Below are positions 24,201 through 38,930 of a stretch of DNA of 64,000 nt, in pieces (the first letter of the stretch is position 1; each line of letters opens with the position of its first letter). The position numbers were made by a program, and so were the translations under genes. The notes under the pieces were generated by a model. The model was given only the letters and a program-made list of their open reading frames with translations, was not told the origin of the DNA and searched no databases. This DNA comes from Glandiceps talaboti (lineage: Eukaryota; Hemichordata; Enteropneusta; Spengelidae), in assembly GCF_964340395.1 (NCBI RefSeq), contig NC_135556.1, positions 26,532,562-26,596,561 of the forward strand. The letters run 5' to 3'.

Positions 24201-27200
24201 GTTGTAGGTTTAATTGTGTCTGGTACTCCAGCAGTACCACTAGATGATATCATTGTCAATGTACAAGTCCATAGGTTGAAATGCTCTTGATGTCAGTACA
24301 CATAAAATAACCGATGTTCCATGTCAACTGAAATATGTGTCCTAATTCTATACCAAAATAGAACAAAGCCAACTTTTGACTGAATAAATCTAAGCTCAGA
24401 CCTAGTTTTGACTGAGTGATTGACCTAGGTTTGACTGACAGAGTACAGACTGCAAATAACTCCTTTTATAATGTTACTGTCATGGTGATCATGGAAAGGT
24501 GTCTTTTACTGAAATTTGTTCTACCATAATGACCAATGTCTGTTTCATGATAACAATTGCAACTTTGACATTCCAAGGTAAATGCAGAACAAAACATAAT
24601 TTTATTTTTTTTTGCTGGTACTTATATCAAGATTTGTAGAACTTTTTAATTTACTTTCCAAACACTTGCAAATAATTATATATTATCATTGTCTGGTTTA
24701 CATGTTTCATAAAATGCTTAAAACTCAGACCTGAAATCCAGGGAACTATGACATCGAGGTGAAACATCTAAAATGTCATGAGTCTGTAACTATAACTGTT
24801 AGTTTCCTTGTTTGTTCAATGCCCCTGGTCTTTCCCCAGGGTTCATATTAATGATCTGATGATTTACTACAATGTGAAAAAACCCACCATACACAAACTA
24901 TGGATAGTATCTTAGATTTTGCAAGAAACCTAAAGAGCTATGTGTGTTGTATAAGTTATTATGATACCTGTTTTCTCTCACAATGTAAAAAGTGAAATTC
25001 TTAGTTTCTATTACATGGTTTGTTTATTTTCCTATCAATGAAGGAAAGCAATGCCTCTGTGACTATCTTCTAGATTAATAATGACCAGGAAATCTTCTTT
25101 GTTATCTATACAAAAGATAATTTCCTGCTTTTATCAAATTCAGCTGATTAATATCTGTCTTTATAAGCTATTTTTTTTTTATCTTGGAAAGCACTTTGGT
25201 GTAAGATTTTGCTGAAACCAGATGCCAACCACCAAAAAGCAAAGCATTCACCAATGTAACTTCACTCATGGATGAATGAGTTTGGTACCCTGGTAGATTT
25301 TAAATGGCATTCAGGATAAGTATTAGACTAAACACAAGATATCAGGTTCAGGGAGAATGGGCACAAGACTTTATGCCATGATGCAAAATAGAAAGTACAC
25401 CATCATTGCATCCAAATGACCTCATCTCATCAAAACTGCATACTCATTCAGAATTACCTTGTAAAAAGTGAATTCAGGGGTCATAGGTCAAACAACAGGA
25501 AACTATACATCATATTTGTATAGTTTTGGTTCACATTGTCATAGATATGGTGACAGCCTCATCATTAATGCATGGTGGCAACATTTAGAACAATATTTCA
25601 TTTTGATTACTCAGCTGACATATTTGAAAGTTGATTTTAGCTGACAAGTTATTCTTGTTTTCACTGACAACATGTCATGATTTAAGTCAACTTTAAGTGA
25701 CAGCATAATTTATTCATTTATTTATGTAATTTAATGGAAGACCAACAGAAGCAGGTCCCATTTACAGGCTACTAAAAAAATGAAAAACCCAAGAAAAAGA
25801 CAATAATACAAACACACAAACATGTCAAACAAACAAAACTAACAAAATGCACATAAAAACACATTACAAGGCAAAAATACAAAATCAATCTTGCCAGGTG
25901 GACTTGAGATGACAATCTTGAAAAAATTGCATTTTTTAAATTTTTCAGTTAAATTAAAGTCAATAACAAAATGCACATAAAAACACATTACAAGGCAAAA
26001 ATACAAAATCAATCTTGCCAGGTGGACTTGAGATGACAATCTTGAAAAAATTGCATTTTTTAAATTTTTCAGTTAAATTAAAGTCAATATTTGAAATATT
26101 ACAACAGAGATTGTTATAAGTTCTCATACATCGCTGAATGGCAGTGTTTATAAACATGACATCAGGTCTAAAACAAGTAAAATTTCTAGTTCTCCTCTGC
26201 AGAACATCAAAGTGTAACGTAGAGAGAATATACGGACTATCATAAACATTATTTACACACTTGCATAAGAATACAATGTCTAAAAACATCCTCCGGTGAG
26301 AGAGGTTGGGCAAATGAAAAATTTGCATAAATGTGCATAATTATGACGGTTAAAATTGATCCCGGTTTTGTAACAAAGAAGTTTTCCTGAACCCTTTCAA
26401 TGTTAGCCTGTGATTCTTTTGCCAAGAGGACCAAGCGATTGAGCCGTATTCCAGAATACTTCAGACATATGTAACATAGAGTTTTAAGAGAACGTATGCA
26501 AATAATAACAACTTCTTTTTATAAAACCCAACATTTTACAACCCATAACACCAAAGTAAAGAGTTGTTTGTGTATACTATAATTGTTTATAGCATACTCT
26601 TTCATTTGCTAATTGACCACATTAGAAAGTCAATAGCTTGGCTTGTAAATAAACCAATTGAAACAGTACACATTTACACTTGGTATGAATGCTATAAAAT
26701 GCACATAGAGAAAGTGCCTTACTTCAGTGTTACTCGTTAAATGCCAAGACAACTAGAATAAATACTCTGGCAAGTCCTGGGCAAATATTTGTAAGAACGT
26801 AAGAATGTAAAAAATCTGTCTTGAGGTGGCCAGAGTGGTGTCCCTCTGACCCTCTCCTTGATTAATGACCAGGAAATGTTCTTTGTTATCCATACAGAAA
26901 AACATGTGAGGCACGAATGTTTGTTGACATTAATCACTGACTTCAGTACTGTTTTAGACTAACAATGGGATAAGTTGATGGAAAGCATGCTAGACTTGCA
27001 TGGTTGGATTTTGTGTCTCACAATGAAAGGGCAATGACACAGCACTCCTGAACGTGCAATGACACAGCACTCCTGAACCATGTGAACGTGCAATGACCTA
27101 GTACCGCCTGAACATGCAATGACACAGTACTCCTGACTTGATTTAATTATAGAATTGCAAGCTGTTGTGTTACAAGACAAGTCTTCAAAGTAGAATGACA

Positions 27201-30200
27201 CAGAGACTATGAAAAACACATCTAGTAAGAATCAAATGTATATATCCTAGATTCAGATGTATTTAAATGGTAACTATAGAGACAAAACCAAAGGTCAAGG
27301 CATAAAAAGACAGTTTATCCAAATCCTTATATGGGTCTAGACATTTAAATGGAATTTTTGTGAAGTCAACTTCTTGAGTTAACATAGAAAGAAAAATTAT
27401 TCCACCTTGAAAATGTGTTTGTCAAGGTCAAAGGTCAAAGTCTTATTAGAATAGTTACCATTGATAATGTGGGGATAGACACTTGAATGGTGTCTGATAC
27501 ATCAAACTTTTGGAGATAACAGGCAAAATTAAAACAAGCGTGTATATGTGTGTTCATCCATTGCATATGTATGTCTGCTCACTCCCATGACACAATGTGT
27601 ATCCATGGCAATGAGCAATGGATGGAGAACAAGTTTCAACTCAGGGTTTTGCAACAGTGGTGTATAATGTACGTGATGTAACATCACAAAATAGCTCTCC
27701 AGAACCTAAAGTTTACAAAAGGGCATTTATTTCCTGGAGTGGCATTTCCATTTACAGCATTCATTCTGGGTTTGACTATTGGGTCAAAAAAGGTGGCGTG
27801 TGTCATTAGAAGTTTTGATCTTGAAAATTGGGAGAGTACTGACAAATTACCACTCTTGGAAAACAGAAACATTTTGTACAAAATTGTAGAACAACAATAC
27901 TTTCTATTTTAAGATAAAGTGGCATAACAGTTGGATACCTTTGTCACTGAGAATATTTGAGTAAAAAATGAGTCATACATTAATTTCAGGGTGTAGATTT
28001 TGTACATATGAGAGTTATGTCAAGGTGTGTCAGCAAAAACACTGATAAACTCTGTATGAGTCAGCTTGCCTACAGTATGTGTTCTTAGTATCTTTCATAA
28101 CATGCTATCGTTTCATGTAGCAAATATTGACACATTCATTCTCAACACAGAAATGTATATTTAAATCATGACAACTTGACAGATGGACTGTCAGCATGTT
28201 GTAACTACAGCTGAATATACAGCTGATAATTAACATAATAATAATAATAATAATAACAAATGTAAATGTTTGCATATCTCTTTCCCACACTGTGCACCAA
28301 GTGTTCCTCAACTATTACCCCCTTTAGCAACACAACAACCCTTAATACTTCCTCAACTCCCTGGGAAGCATACAATCCATTGCAGTCTCTATAAGTACAT
28401 AGGATTAAAGCATTCGCATTGCAACCTCTATCCTACTAGGTCCCAAGTGTACACTTGGGTTGACTCTGACCCATTTGTGGTTAAAATCTTGCCCAAGAAT
28501 ACTAAGTGTAGAGGCTTGAATCGACAACTAAACAGATTGCAAGTCAATCACATTAACCATTTCATTAAACATGACACCATATTCATCATGAGTATGTTGG
28601 AAGTCTTTGTGGGTTCAAAGACCACCCCCCCCCCAACCCCACCCCCCTTCACCCACCTGAGGAGATGATTGTGAATCACAACATACTGAGGAGGCAATCA
28701 ATGTTTTCCTTACAGAATATTAATCATTGTCTTAAATTAGGCAGATCTTTTCTTTATTTCTGTGTTTTTTACTTCTATTTCCTCACTTATACACAAATTC
28801 TTTCCATTGAACTGAAGATTAATTTAAAGTGGCCATATGATTGAGAATTTGATATTTATTTTGGATTTTTATTTGATAAAACAGCTTCACTATGTTTTTC
28901 TACTTGAAAAAATAATGTGAAATAACATATACCAAGTCCATGTTCACATCTCAATAAACTGCAAAACATTAAACAATGTGTAAAATGTTTGTTATTGTAC
29001 GTACAATAACAAACATTTTACACATTGTTTAATGTTTTGCTGTTTATTGATATGTGAACATGGACTTGGTATATGTTATTTCACATTATTTTTTTCAAGT
29101 AGAAAAACACAGTGAAGCTGTTTTATCAAATAAAAATCCAAAATAAATACCAAATTCTCATCCATATGGCCACTTTAAAACGTCTAAAAATGAATAAAAG
29201 ATGTATCAATAAAGACTTAAAACTGTGAAAAAATGGAAATGAGATATTAAGTTACAGGGACTTTATTAAAACAGTAGTATTTTAGTTGAATCATTCACTT
29301 TTTAGTCTGCACTTACCAATTTGACAGCATTCTTAGCAAAATTGGAAGAGATTGCTAAAATTTCATTTGTAGAGTTGAACTTGGTATGTGTGACTGGGGT
29401 TGTAAGATTGAGGACTGCCTTCAGTGGTTGTGGTTCTACCTTCTGTAAACATGTATTGTCATAGATATTCACCACTCCACTCTGTGAACTGAAACAGGGT
29501 TTATAAACAAGTTTCACTTCTGTGTTGACACTAAAAGTTTCAAAAGGAACCCAGATTCAGATAAACATTTTACGACCTACAAACAAATGCTTTACAGATA
29601 AATTCAAGTGGTTGAGAGCTGTCTCTTCAAAGCCCTGGGAGAGTGTGCTGATTTATCACTCTTTATTCAAACAAAAACATTAAATTGCATGAATACCAGT
29701 TTCTCCCTGGGCTTCCCTATCAAAGTAAAAGACTTACCTTTATTTTACCCCCAAACTTTCTGTATTTATCACACACTTTCTTGACTAAAAATTTGTAGTT
29801 TCTGAGTCATGAGATGATATTTGTATTCATTTTAGTTTAATAACCTTAGTAACAAAGTAATAATACACTAAGTTCTTGTACGGCTTCTTATAACTTATGA
29901 ATAATATTTCACCTGTTCAGGTCAACAGGCTTTGTCAAACTGTCGACTTGAACAGGAAAAACGTTACTCACAAGTAAGAAAATAAGAAGCCTTGGTCATG
30001 GTACAAGAACGTATTATTACTAACTATGTTTTACTGACCTGAGGAACATGTTTAAGGTTTAATAACAAAGAAAATTAATATATACAGAATTAAATTACAT
30101 TTATGTTACTGGCAAAATACTGAGAGCAAAGTCTTGGCATTAAGAATGTAGTTCTGAGGTAGAAATCAGGTTGTACCTCCTTGTGCAACTATACATGGAT

Positions 30201-33200
30201 TCATAATGTTGACCAGGTGAGACAATGTGACACTACTGTCTGGTTGACCAGGTGATACATGATACTAGAGTCTGGTTGACCAGGTGATATAACGTGACAC
30301 TAGAGTCTGGTTGACCAGGTGATACAACGTGACACTAGAGTCTGGTTGACCAGGTGATTCAACGTGACACTAGAGTCTGGTTGACCCCGGTGATATAACG
30401 TGACACTAGAGTCTGGTTGACTAGGTGATATAACGTGATACTAGAGTCTGGTTGACCAGGTGATATAACATGATACTAGAGTCTGGTTGACCAGGTGATA
30501 TAACATGATACTAGAGTCTGGTTGACCATGTGATACAACGTGACACTAGAGTCTGGTTGACCAGGTGATACAACGTGACACTAGAGTCTGGCTGACCAGG
30601 TGATACAACGTGACACTAGAGTCTGGTTGACCAGGTAATACTAGAGTCTGGCTGACCAGGTGATACTAGAGTCTGGTTGACCAGGTGATATAACATGATA
30701 CTAGAGTCTGGTTGACCAGGTGATATAACATGATACTAGAGTCTGGTTGACCATGTGATACAACGTGACACTAGAGTCTGGTTGACCAGGTGATACAACG
30801 TGACACTAGAGTCTGGCTGACCAGGTGATACAACGTGACACTAGAGTCTGGTTGACCAGGTGATACAACATGACACTAGAGTCTGGCTGACCAGGTGATA
30901 CAACGTGACACTAGAGTCTGGTTGACCAGGTGATATAACATGACACTAGAGTCTGGTTGACCAGGTGATATAACATGATACTAGAGTCTGGTTGACCATG
31001 TGATACAACGTGACACTAGAGTCTGGTTTACCAGGTGATATAACGTGACACTAGAGTCTGGTTGACCAGGTGATATAACATGACACTAGAGTCTGGTTGA
31101 CCAGGTGATACAACGTGACACTAGAGTCTGGTTGACCAGGTGATACAACGTGACACTAGAGTCTGGTTGACCAGGTGATATAACGTGACACTAGAGTCTG
31201 GTTGACCAGGTGATACAACGTGACACTAGAGTCTGGTTGACCAGGTGATACAACGTGACACTTGAGTCTGGTTTACCAGGTGATATAACGTGACACTAGA
31301 GTCTGGTTGACCAGGTGATACAACATGACACTAGAGTCTGGTTGACCAGGTGATACAACATGACAAGCTACACCTCTTCATATATATAAATACTATTTGT
31401 AGGTTTCTTGACCAATCAGATTGTGAGATTGCCGACATGTGACATAGAGCAATGCTGATGGCCAAGATGAGCTAACAATTAATACTACAATAAAATGATC
31501 ACTATAATCCTAATCATATGACCAGGGATCAATTATATCTACAACCAAACTAGGGAGAGTATAGAGTTTCAATGAGGTGATGCAAAGTTTTTTATGTTCT
31601 GAATTACACATAAAATACAGACATTGATGACTCACACGCACACGTACATGAAATGTTACATTTTATTTCACTGTGAACACAAATAAACAGTTCTGTATTT
31701 GAATCTCACCTTGTTTCATCCAACAATGATGTTGATTTGTGTTCACTGTGAGATAAAATGTATCATTTCATATGCATATGCACTATCAGTGTCTGTATTT
31801 TGTTAATATAATCTGTAACAAAAACATGTGGGACATAAAAAACATGCTTCCTGTTTGAAACTGTATGGTCTCTCTAGTTTGGTAGTATCTACATATGTAA
31901 GAGTGTCATTGCTTACCCACAAGCTATGTACTGTTCATGTTTGGCTACAGACACAGTAAGTTGGTAGTATCTACATATGTAAGAGTGTCGTTGCTTACCC
32001 ACAAGCTATGTACTGTTCATGTTTGGCTACAGACACAGAAAGTCCTTTAATGCAGCCTTCATCTGTAAATTTATTCAGACATTTCTGAGATCTCATATCC
32101 CATATATAAACATGTCCATCATCTGAAAGATTATGACAGAGAGTAAAATATATCAACCATCTAAATTCCCATGGCAACAGGCGGAGACAAATGTAGAGGG
32201 TTGATGAAAGCCATAGTTGGTAAGAGGAAATATCTTAAAGTGAATCCTGCAAATATTTCAGTAAAAGTTACATTTTTCGGTAACTTTGCAATATGAATGT
32301 TTGTACCTACCTTCCACAAAATTTAAACCTGTCACTAAAAATTTGGATCAAGATTCCATGAAATCTAAAAACACTGACTAAAGGTATCACAATATTCTGC
32401 AGCCATTTTGAATGCAAGTTAGGAAATTTGAGATAAGTTTGTTCCCTAATCTAATGTTTATGTCAATATCATTTGTGGTAGGAATGAGACCACTAACCTC
32501 CATGAGAGTATAGTTTACTACCATCATCACTGAATGCCGCAGACTCTAAATTACCACTCATTTTAAGTGTAGCAATCCATTCTCTAGTCTGCAATGTAAG
32601 CAAATACATACATTTTAAAAATCACTCTATTCAGCTTCTATGAAAAATAGCTGATTTTTTACACTGCACAGTAAATCAAGTAAATGAATGACTAGCTGTC
32701 TGTACTTGAATTGAAATACAACATCTGGGAATAACATTTGAAATAAAATTAGCAAAAACAGGTCTGAGGAGGATCTTTGCTTGGCTGCACATCAACAATG
32801 TGTTTGACATGTGTGTAAACTGTAAAAGGAAATTGACCATATTCATTTTTTTATATTTCAATTTTTCTGACTGTGTAATATAGTATCAATCAATGTCAAC
32901 CCTACTTTATCAAGTTTTTAATACTTCAAACATGGATAACAAATATGTCCTCTGTATCCCAGAGAATTGGGTATGAAACTTAATTCAAATCTGAATGTGG
33001 TTTTAGGACTGACAGTTTCCCTACACCAACATCTGTATGCAAATACATCTTACAAATATGCTTTCGTGACAGAAAGTTCCAAAAACTGTTTTACATCTTA
33101 AAAAGTATGAGTCAATATGGTAACAATATTTTAAACAAAAGTCCTGAGTTTTTTCCAAAAAAAAAAGAAAAAAAAGAAAAGTAAAAAGGTACCTGTTTAA

Positions 33201-36200
33201 TACAAGGAGTGAACAATGTATTTTGTATTTTTTTTAAATGCTTAGTATGATAGCAAAATAAGAAAGTTCCAAGAGCTGCTTGAGAAGAATACACATGTCA
33301 ATGTGGTAGAACTTGTTGAACCATTTTTTAACAAAAAATTTGAGCTTTAGTGAATTTAAAAAAAAAAGTTTCATACAACACTGACAAATGTATTTTTTTT
33401 ACAATCCTAGACATGGTGGCAGAATAGGTATGCAGGGGTTGGTTTGGGTGTTGCAATGACATAAATCAAGTCAGAATGCTAATCTCGTCTGGCAAGGTCA
33501 TACTATCCTTGTTAACTACTGAAACCAAAGACCACCAAAGGTCTGGGCTTACACATATAGTATTAAAACATTCATTTAGGTCACACAGTTAACTCAACTA
33601 GGACACAAAAAAATTAGCAACATTTTGTTCAATCAAGTTTTTTCTCTCCATTTTCTTCTTTTGCAAAAGTTCAAAACTTGTATGTTGTATTTGAGAAGTA
33701 TTGAAATAATTGAAATGCCACCAAGGTAAACTAGAAAAATTCTTGATAAATACAAGGAAATGAATAATATGTAGCAATAAGGAAATAGACACAACAACTA
33801 ACTGTCAACTCCTTATCAATGCAACATACACACACTCTAATCACCAAATTTCCACACCAAATTAACATCACTGACTAATACAATTATTTTTAGTGACTTC
33901 ATATTATTCATGTGACTCACATATTAGGAGTATGCAAATCATTAATAACAATGTATACTGAAAAATATTCTTTCCAAGAGCAGATTTTTCAGTTCTCTGG
34001 AATGTAATTTATGATATCTGTTACCTTTGCCGATAGTACATAAAGGTAACCATAGCTACCAAGGAATACCAAATATTGACCATCTGGAGACACCTGAAAT
34101 CTGGGTAAATGTTGTTCCTCTATTCCTGTATGTGGAGAAGAGAAATGGTACTTGAACAAGTTACTATGCCCTCTAGAGGCAATTATGAAAATACCTTTGT
34201 TTATATATTGTAACAGCACTTAAACATGGTGTTGTGTTGTTGCTCTGTTGTGTCATTTGTATTGTTATTTTAACATGTGCTCATTGGTCAAGAGACCTAA
34301 TGCAATAAATTGAATTATGAATTATATAATATTTGGTTTATTTGACATCATTTTCACAATTTTTTGACTACAGCAAAATAGGAAATCATACAGAAATTAT
34401 TACAGGTAAATGAAACATGAATAATAATGATAAATAATAGATTGATTTATTTCTGAATTTAAAATATGATTAATAAATGGTAGAAATTTCATGCAAAAAT
34501 TTATCTAGATAATAATGGAACAATAATTTGAGTTGTTGGTGTCTATGATGATGACAAATGAAGGCTAAATCACATCAGTACAGGATGCAGTTAAGAAAAT
34601 TTGGCAAAAACAATTCCTGAAGTTCCTGAAAAATTACTCAAATCTTAAAAGTTTGCACAAAATTTTGAATGGTTGGGAAAGCAACCAGCTTTTGCCATGA
34701 ATCAATGGGAAATATTCTTTTTTTTCAAAGAAGGCAATAGTAATCAGACAATCATAGCTCTCACTTCTAAAAACTACTTCTGAACAGCATTTCCAGTTGT
34801 CAAATTATGCAATGTTAACAATAACAATAACAATATCAATGATAACTGGACTGACTGTGGGGCCTGGTATAACCTGACTTCCATAGGATAACAATTGTTG
34901 GTATACTTGTTCCCTATGCCAACTATAGAATAGACAGAAAATGACTTGCACTAGGTACTTGGGTGCAGTGAGAAGTCATAGGGCCTGGTACACCATGGCT
35001 GTCATGTACTGGTTCCCTATGACAGGACAGATGACTTACACTAGGTACATAGGTGCAGTGAGAAGTCCTGGGGCATGGTACACCATGGCTGTCATGTGAT
35101 AAAAAATATGGACATACTAATTGCCAACATTTTGAAAGTATAGAATAAAAGCATGAATTACCTATAACATCAGGTATTCGTATGACTTTACCAGCAATCA
35201 TATCATACACATAAAAGTATTTTTGTTTAGATGCCAGGATGACCTGTCCACCGTCTGCACTAAAATGAGCCGTGTGAATTGGAAATCTTTGTAGGAATAC
35301 ACTTTGTATTTTGGGATTCGTTCTACCATCAACCTGAAAATAATTACATAGTACATGTATTCACCATTCTTTTTCTTTGTACTGCAAAAGGAAATACTTA
35401 TGACCTAAGGGGCCTTGTTACTATGAGTCAAAGAAGTAGCAAACCTTTAAGTCATTAGTATTTGTCAGCTGAATGAAGAAAAATTGTGAATAATATCATT
35501 ATACCTCCTTAAGCATGATTTATAAAATATTGGGCAAAAAATGATTTTGAAGATTTTCCAGAACCCAATTACCAATGATGTAGATTTGTATCATCGTCAT
35601 ATGGCATGATCAGAGTATAAATTCCATATTTTTTGTTTGAATGTGTTAAATTTGGCTTGTGTATTGCATATGTCCAAATACCTGTGTATTTTAGATTTTA
35701 CACAGTGTATACATTACTTTGTGTATTTTGGCTTTACCTAAACAGATGATCAATAATCTTAAAAGTATCTACGGTAACTGTACAAAAAATACTCGTTTTT
35801 TTCAAGAAAGTTAGCCTATAAATTTTAAGTGTTGATATCATTTGAAGTGTAGCTAGTTTGTTTTTTTCAGTGAATATGTTCATATTTTCACATGGTATAT
35901 AAAAGGGCATGACAAATAACGAACAGAGGCATTGGTATAAAGCTATTAGATGGCTATAGCCATATTCAATATACTCTCCATGGCCACTGAGGGCAGCCTT
36001 CCATCAAACCCTGGCTGATTCAAACTTTTGATTGAAGATGGAAGTCAATTTTAATTTTTTTTACCTGAAAAAAGTTAAGAGACTGGTCAAATCCTGCTGT
36101 GAGTAAAACTTGTGCACCAGGATGGAATTCTACACTCTGTACCTTCCCCTGTTGGTAAAGTAAAATTAACATGTAAGGATCCCTACATTTAAACTTTATA

Positions 36201-37327
36201 AAAACTTTTTGCAAATATCCAAGTCACTCCTAAATACACATGGGCTGAATGAGGTAATTGGGTTAAAGTACATTGCATCTCAGGGACCTATCAGTATCCC
36301 TTCATATAAAATAAACTTCACAAAAACTTACTGCAAATATCTGATATAACACGGCACACTACAAAAAGTGACTTTAGAGTGGTAAATTAGAATTGCTGGA
36401 CGTTTGGATCCATCTACTAAGGACTTTGATCTGACGTGATATTTATTAATTAAGGGCCAATCTTTTCTAATTTATTGTTCAAAAGTAACAATGTTTTACT
36501 CTTCTATTAATTCTTGGAACTATGTACAATCTATTAGTCATTGATATAACATGAGCTGAATCACATACAAATATATTCAGGTGCAATGCACCTCTTCACC
36601 AATTTCAGTCATTCAAAAATTTCCAAACTTTGCCATATTTAAATTTGTTCATGGTCTTTTGGTATAAGAAAAGAAATTTGGGGTTCACCATTTCATTTTC
36701 AAAGAAACTGACAATCTTGTATTTCCCCATAACAGTTAACACAGTATTCGGCGGCCATATTAGATGATGGTGGCCATATTGGATTCTAAAATGACTTAAT
36801 TTTAATATCATATTGATCTCTATTTCAAACATTTGTATCCTGACAGCCTCATTTTCCTTTTTGATTTCAACTAAGAATAGGCTGAAGTATTCTTGAACAA
36901 AGTAATAGTAAAAGTTTAAGATCTTTATTTCCAAGGCACATACCAGTTTTATGTTAAAAATCTCCCCTCCACTGTCTATGGTTTATTCATGTGTCTTAAC
37001 CTGCAAGAATGTCTCAACGTTAATCTGTAATCAATGTGTGTGTGATTATTATGTGTTGCATTAGCCAGTTTTATTATTCCCCTATCCTGCAGTTCACCAA
37101 ATTCAACAAATCTATTTTTAAATCAATTTTTTCTCAAATACTAGATGATGTGCCTACCTGTGTTGGTTTTTCTTTATTTGCATTTGTACACTGTTTGATT
37201 TGTAAGCTGCCTTTAGGTAGTTTATCTGACGTTGTCAAGTAATCACCGGTGTGTTTTAATAATTCATCATCTTCATCATCGTCACTATGGCCACTATCTG
37301 AAAGACACACAAAAATAAATTATTAGA

Positions 37328-37397
<70 letters not shown>

Positions 37398-38894
37398 GTG
37401 TGTGTGTGTGTGTGTATGTATGATATGCATGTATGTATGTATGTAGTATGTATGTATGTATGTATGTATGTATGTATGTATGTATGTATGTATGTATGTA
37501 TGTATGTATGTATGTATGTATGTATGCACATGTGTGTATGTGTGTGTGTGTGTGTGTGCGTGCGTGTATAATGCACACATGCATTTACAATATGGGGGTT
37601 AAAGTTGGCTAATACATTTTAATTCATATAAACAACAAGCAATATAGAATAACTGTTTATCAAATAGACACAATTCAATCGTATTGAGTTTAAATGATCT
37701 CAAAATTATTTCAAAGATATCAAATGTGTGAATTGTTTGAACTAACCATCTGAGTCAGCTTGTCTTTCTGATTTAAGTCTAGCCCATGAAGGAGTACTGC
37801 CAACAGCTCTTTCAAACCTGACATGAACACAAAAAGAAGTGAAAAGTGATGATTGTTACTTTCTTATCTACATCTGTATTGGTTTGAGTAGAATGTCAAA
37901 TATCTTTGACAAGAAGAGCATATATCCTTATTTCATGTTTGTCACATCATGATCAATACAGAGTGTTTTTGTTATGGTTATCATATTGGTCAAATCAAGG
38001 GTTATCATCAACGTTATGGATTTTACATAAACTATACATGCATTATTATATACCAGATTAGACATTCAATGTCTTCCAGAGCAGAACAAAATGTAAACAA
38101 TTGATATTTCGTCGCGTCAGTGCAGTAAGGTCATATCTGCATCGTGTCAGTGCAATAAGGTTGTATCTGCCTATGCACATTGTGTCAGTGCAGTAAGGTC
38201 ATATCTGCCTACACAATTGCATAGCAGATACAACCTTTCTGCACTGACGCGATGATTTATGCTTTACCACAGAGAACAATATATCCATGGTTCTACATTC
38301 TTGCCTTGATAAGCAGACATACGGTATATGCATTATCATTTTTTTTTTATTGCAAATAACTTACTGTGACTTCAGTCTTTGGTGTATTTTTGTCCCAGAA
38401 AGCACAGTTTCATTGATTTTTGCAAGTTCTTCATGTCTCTTTGCAGTGAGGTCAATTGTAACATCTTCATCATCTTCATCAACCCAAGCTGGTTTTTTAC
38501 TTTCCAATGGATGTAATCTACCAGAATCTGAACTTTCAGAAATTTCATCCTAGCAGGGAAGACATAAATACACAAACAAAATTGATGTATTATCATTAGT
38601 ACATTTATTTTCCCTTTTTAAAAGTTTTGGTGTGAAATTTATGATTTTCCACACTTTTATTGAGGAAAAACTGTATACAGCCACTTGTATCTGAAAATAC
38701 ATCATATTCTTATTATCAGAAAAACAAAAGATTACTACAGTTTGGCCACTAGGGGTGTTTTTGAAAGCATACTGTCAACTGTAAGCATAAGCAAGTATAA
38801 TTCTACACTTTTTACCTTCCGTGGAAGTTATAATATACCAATGAAGTCTGTGTGTCTGTGCTTGTGCGCGTGTGTGTGCGTGTGTGTGTGTGTG

Positions 38895-38930
<36 letters not shown>

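Noticed and set aside
37294-37584. His/Thr-rich and Cys/Val-rich open frames.
   Set aside because: Translations of the TG/TATG microsatellite. The same applies to 57183-57631 and 38685-38957.
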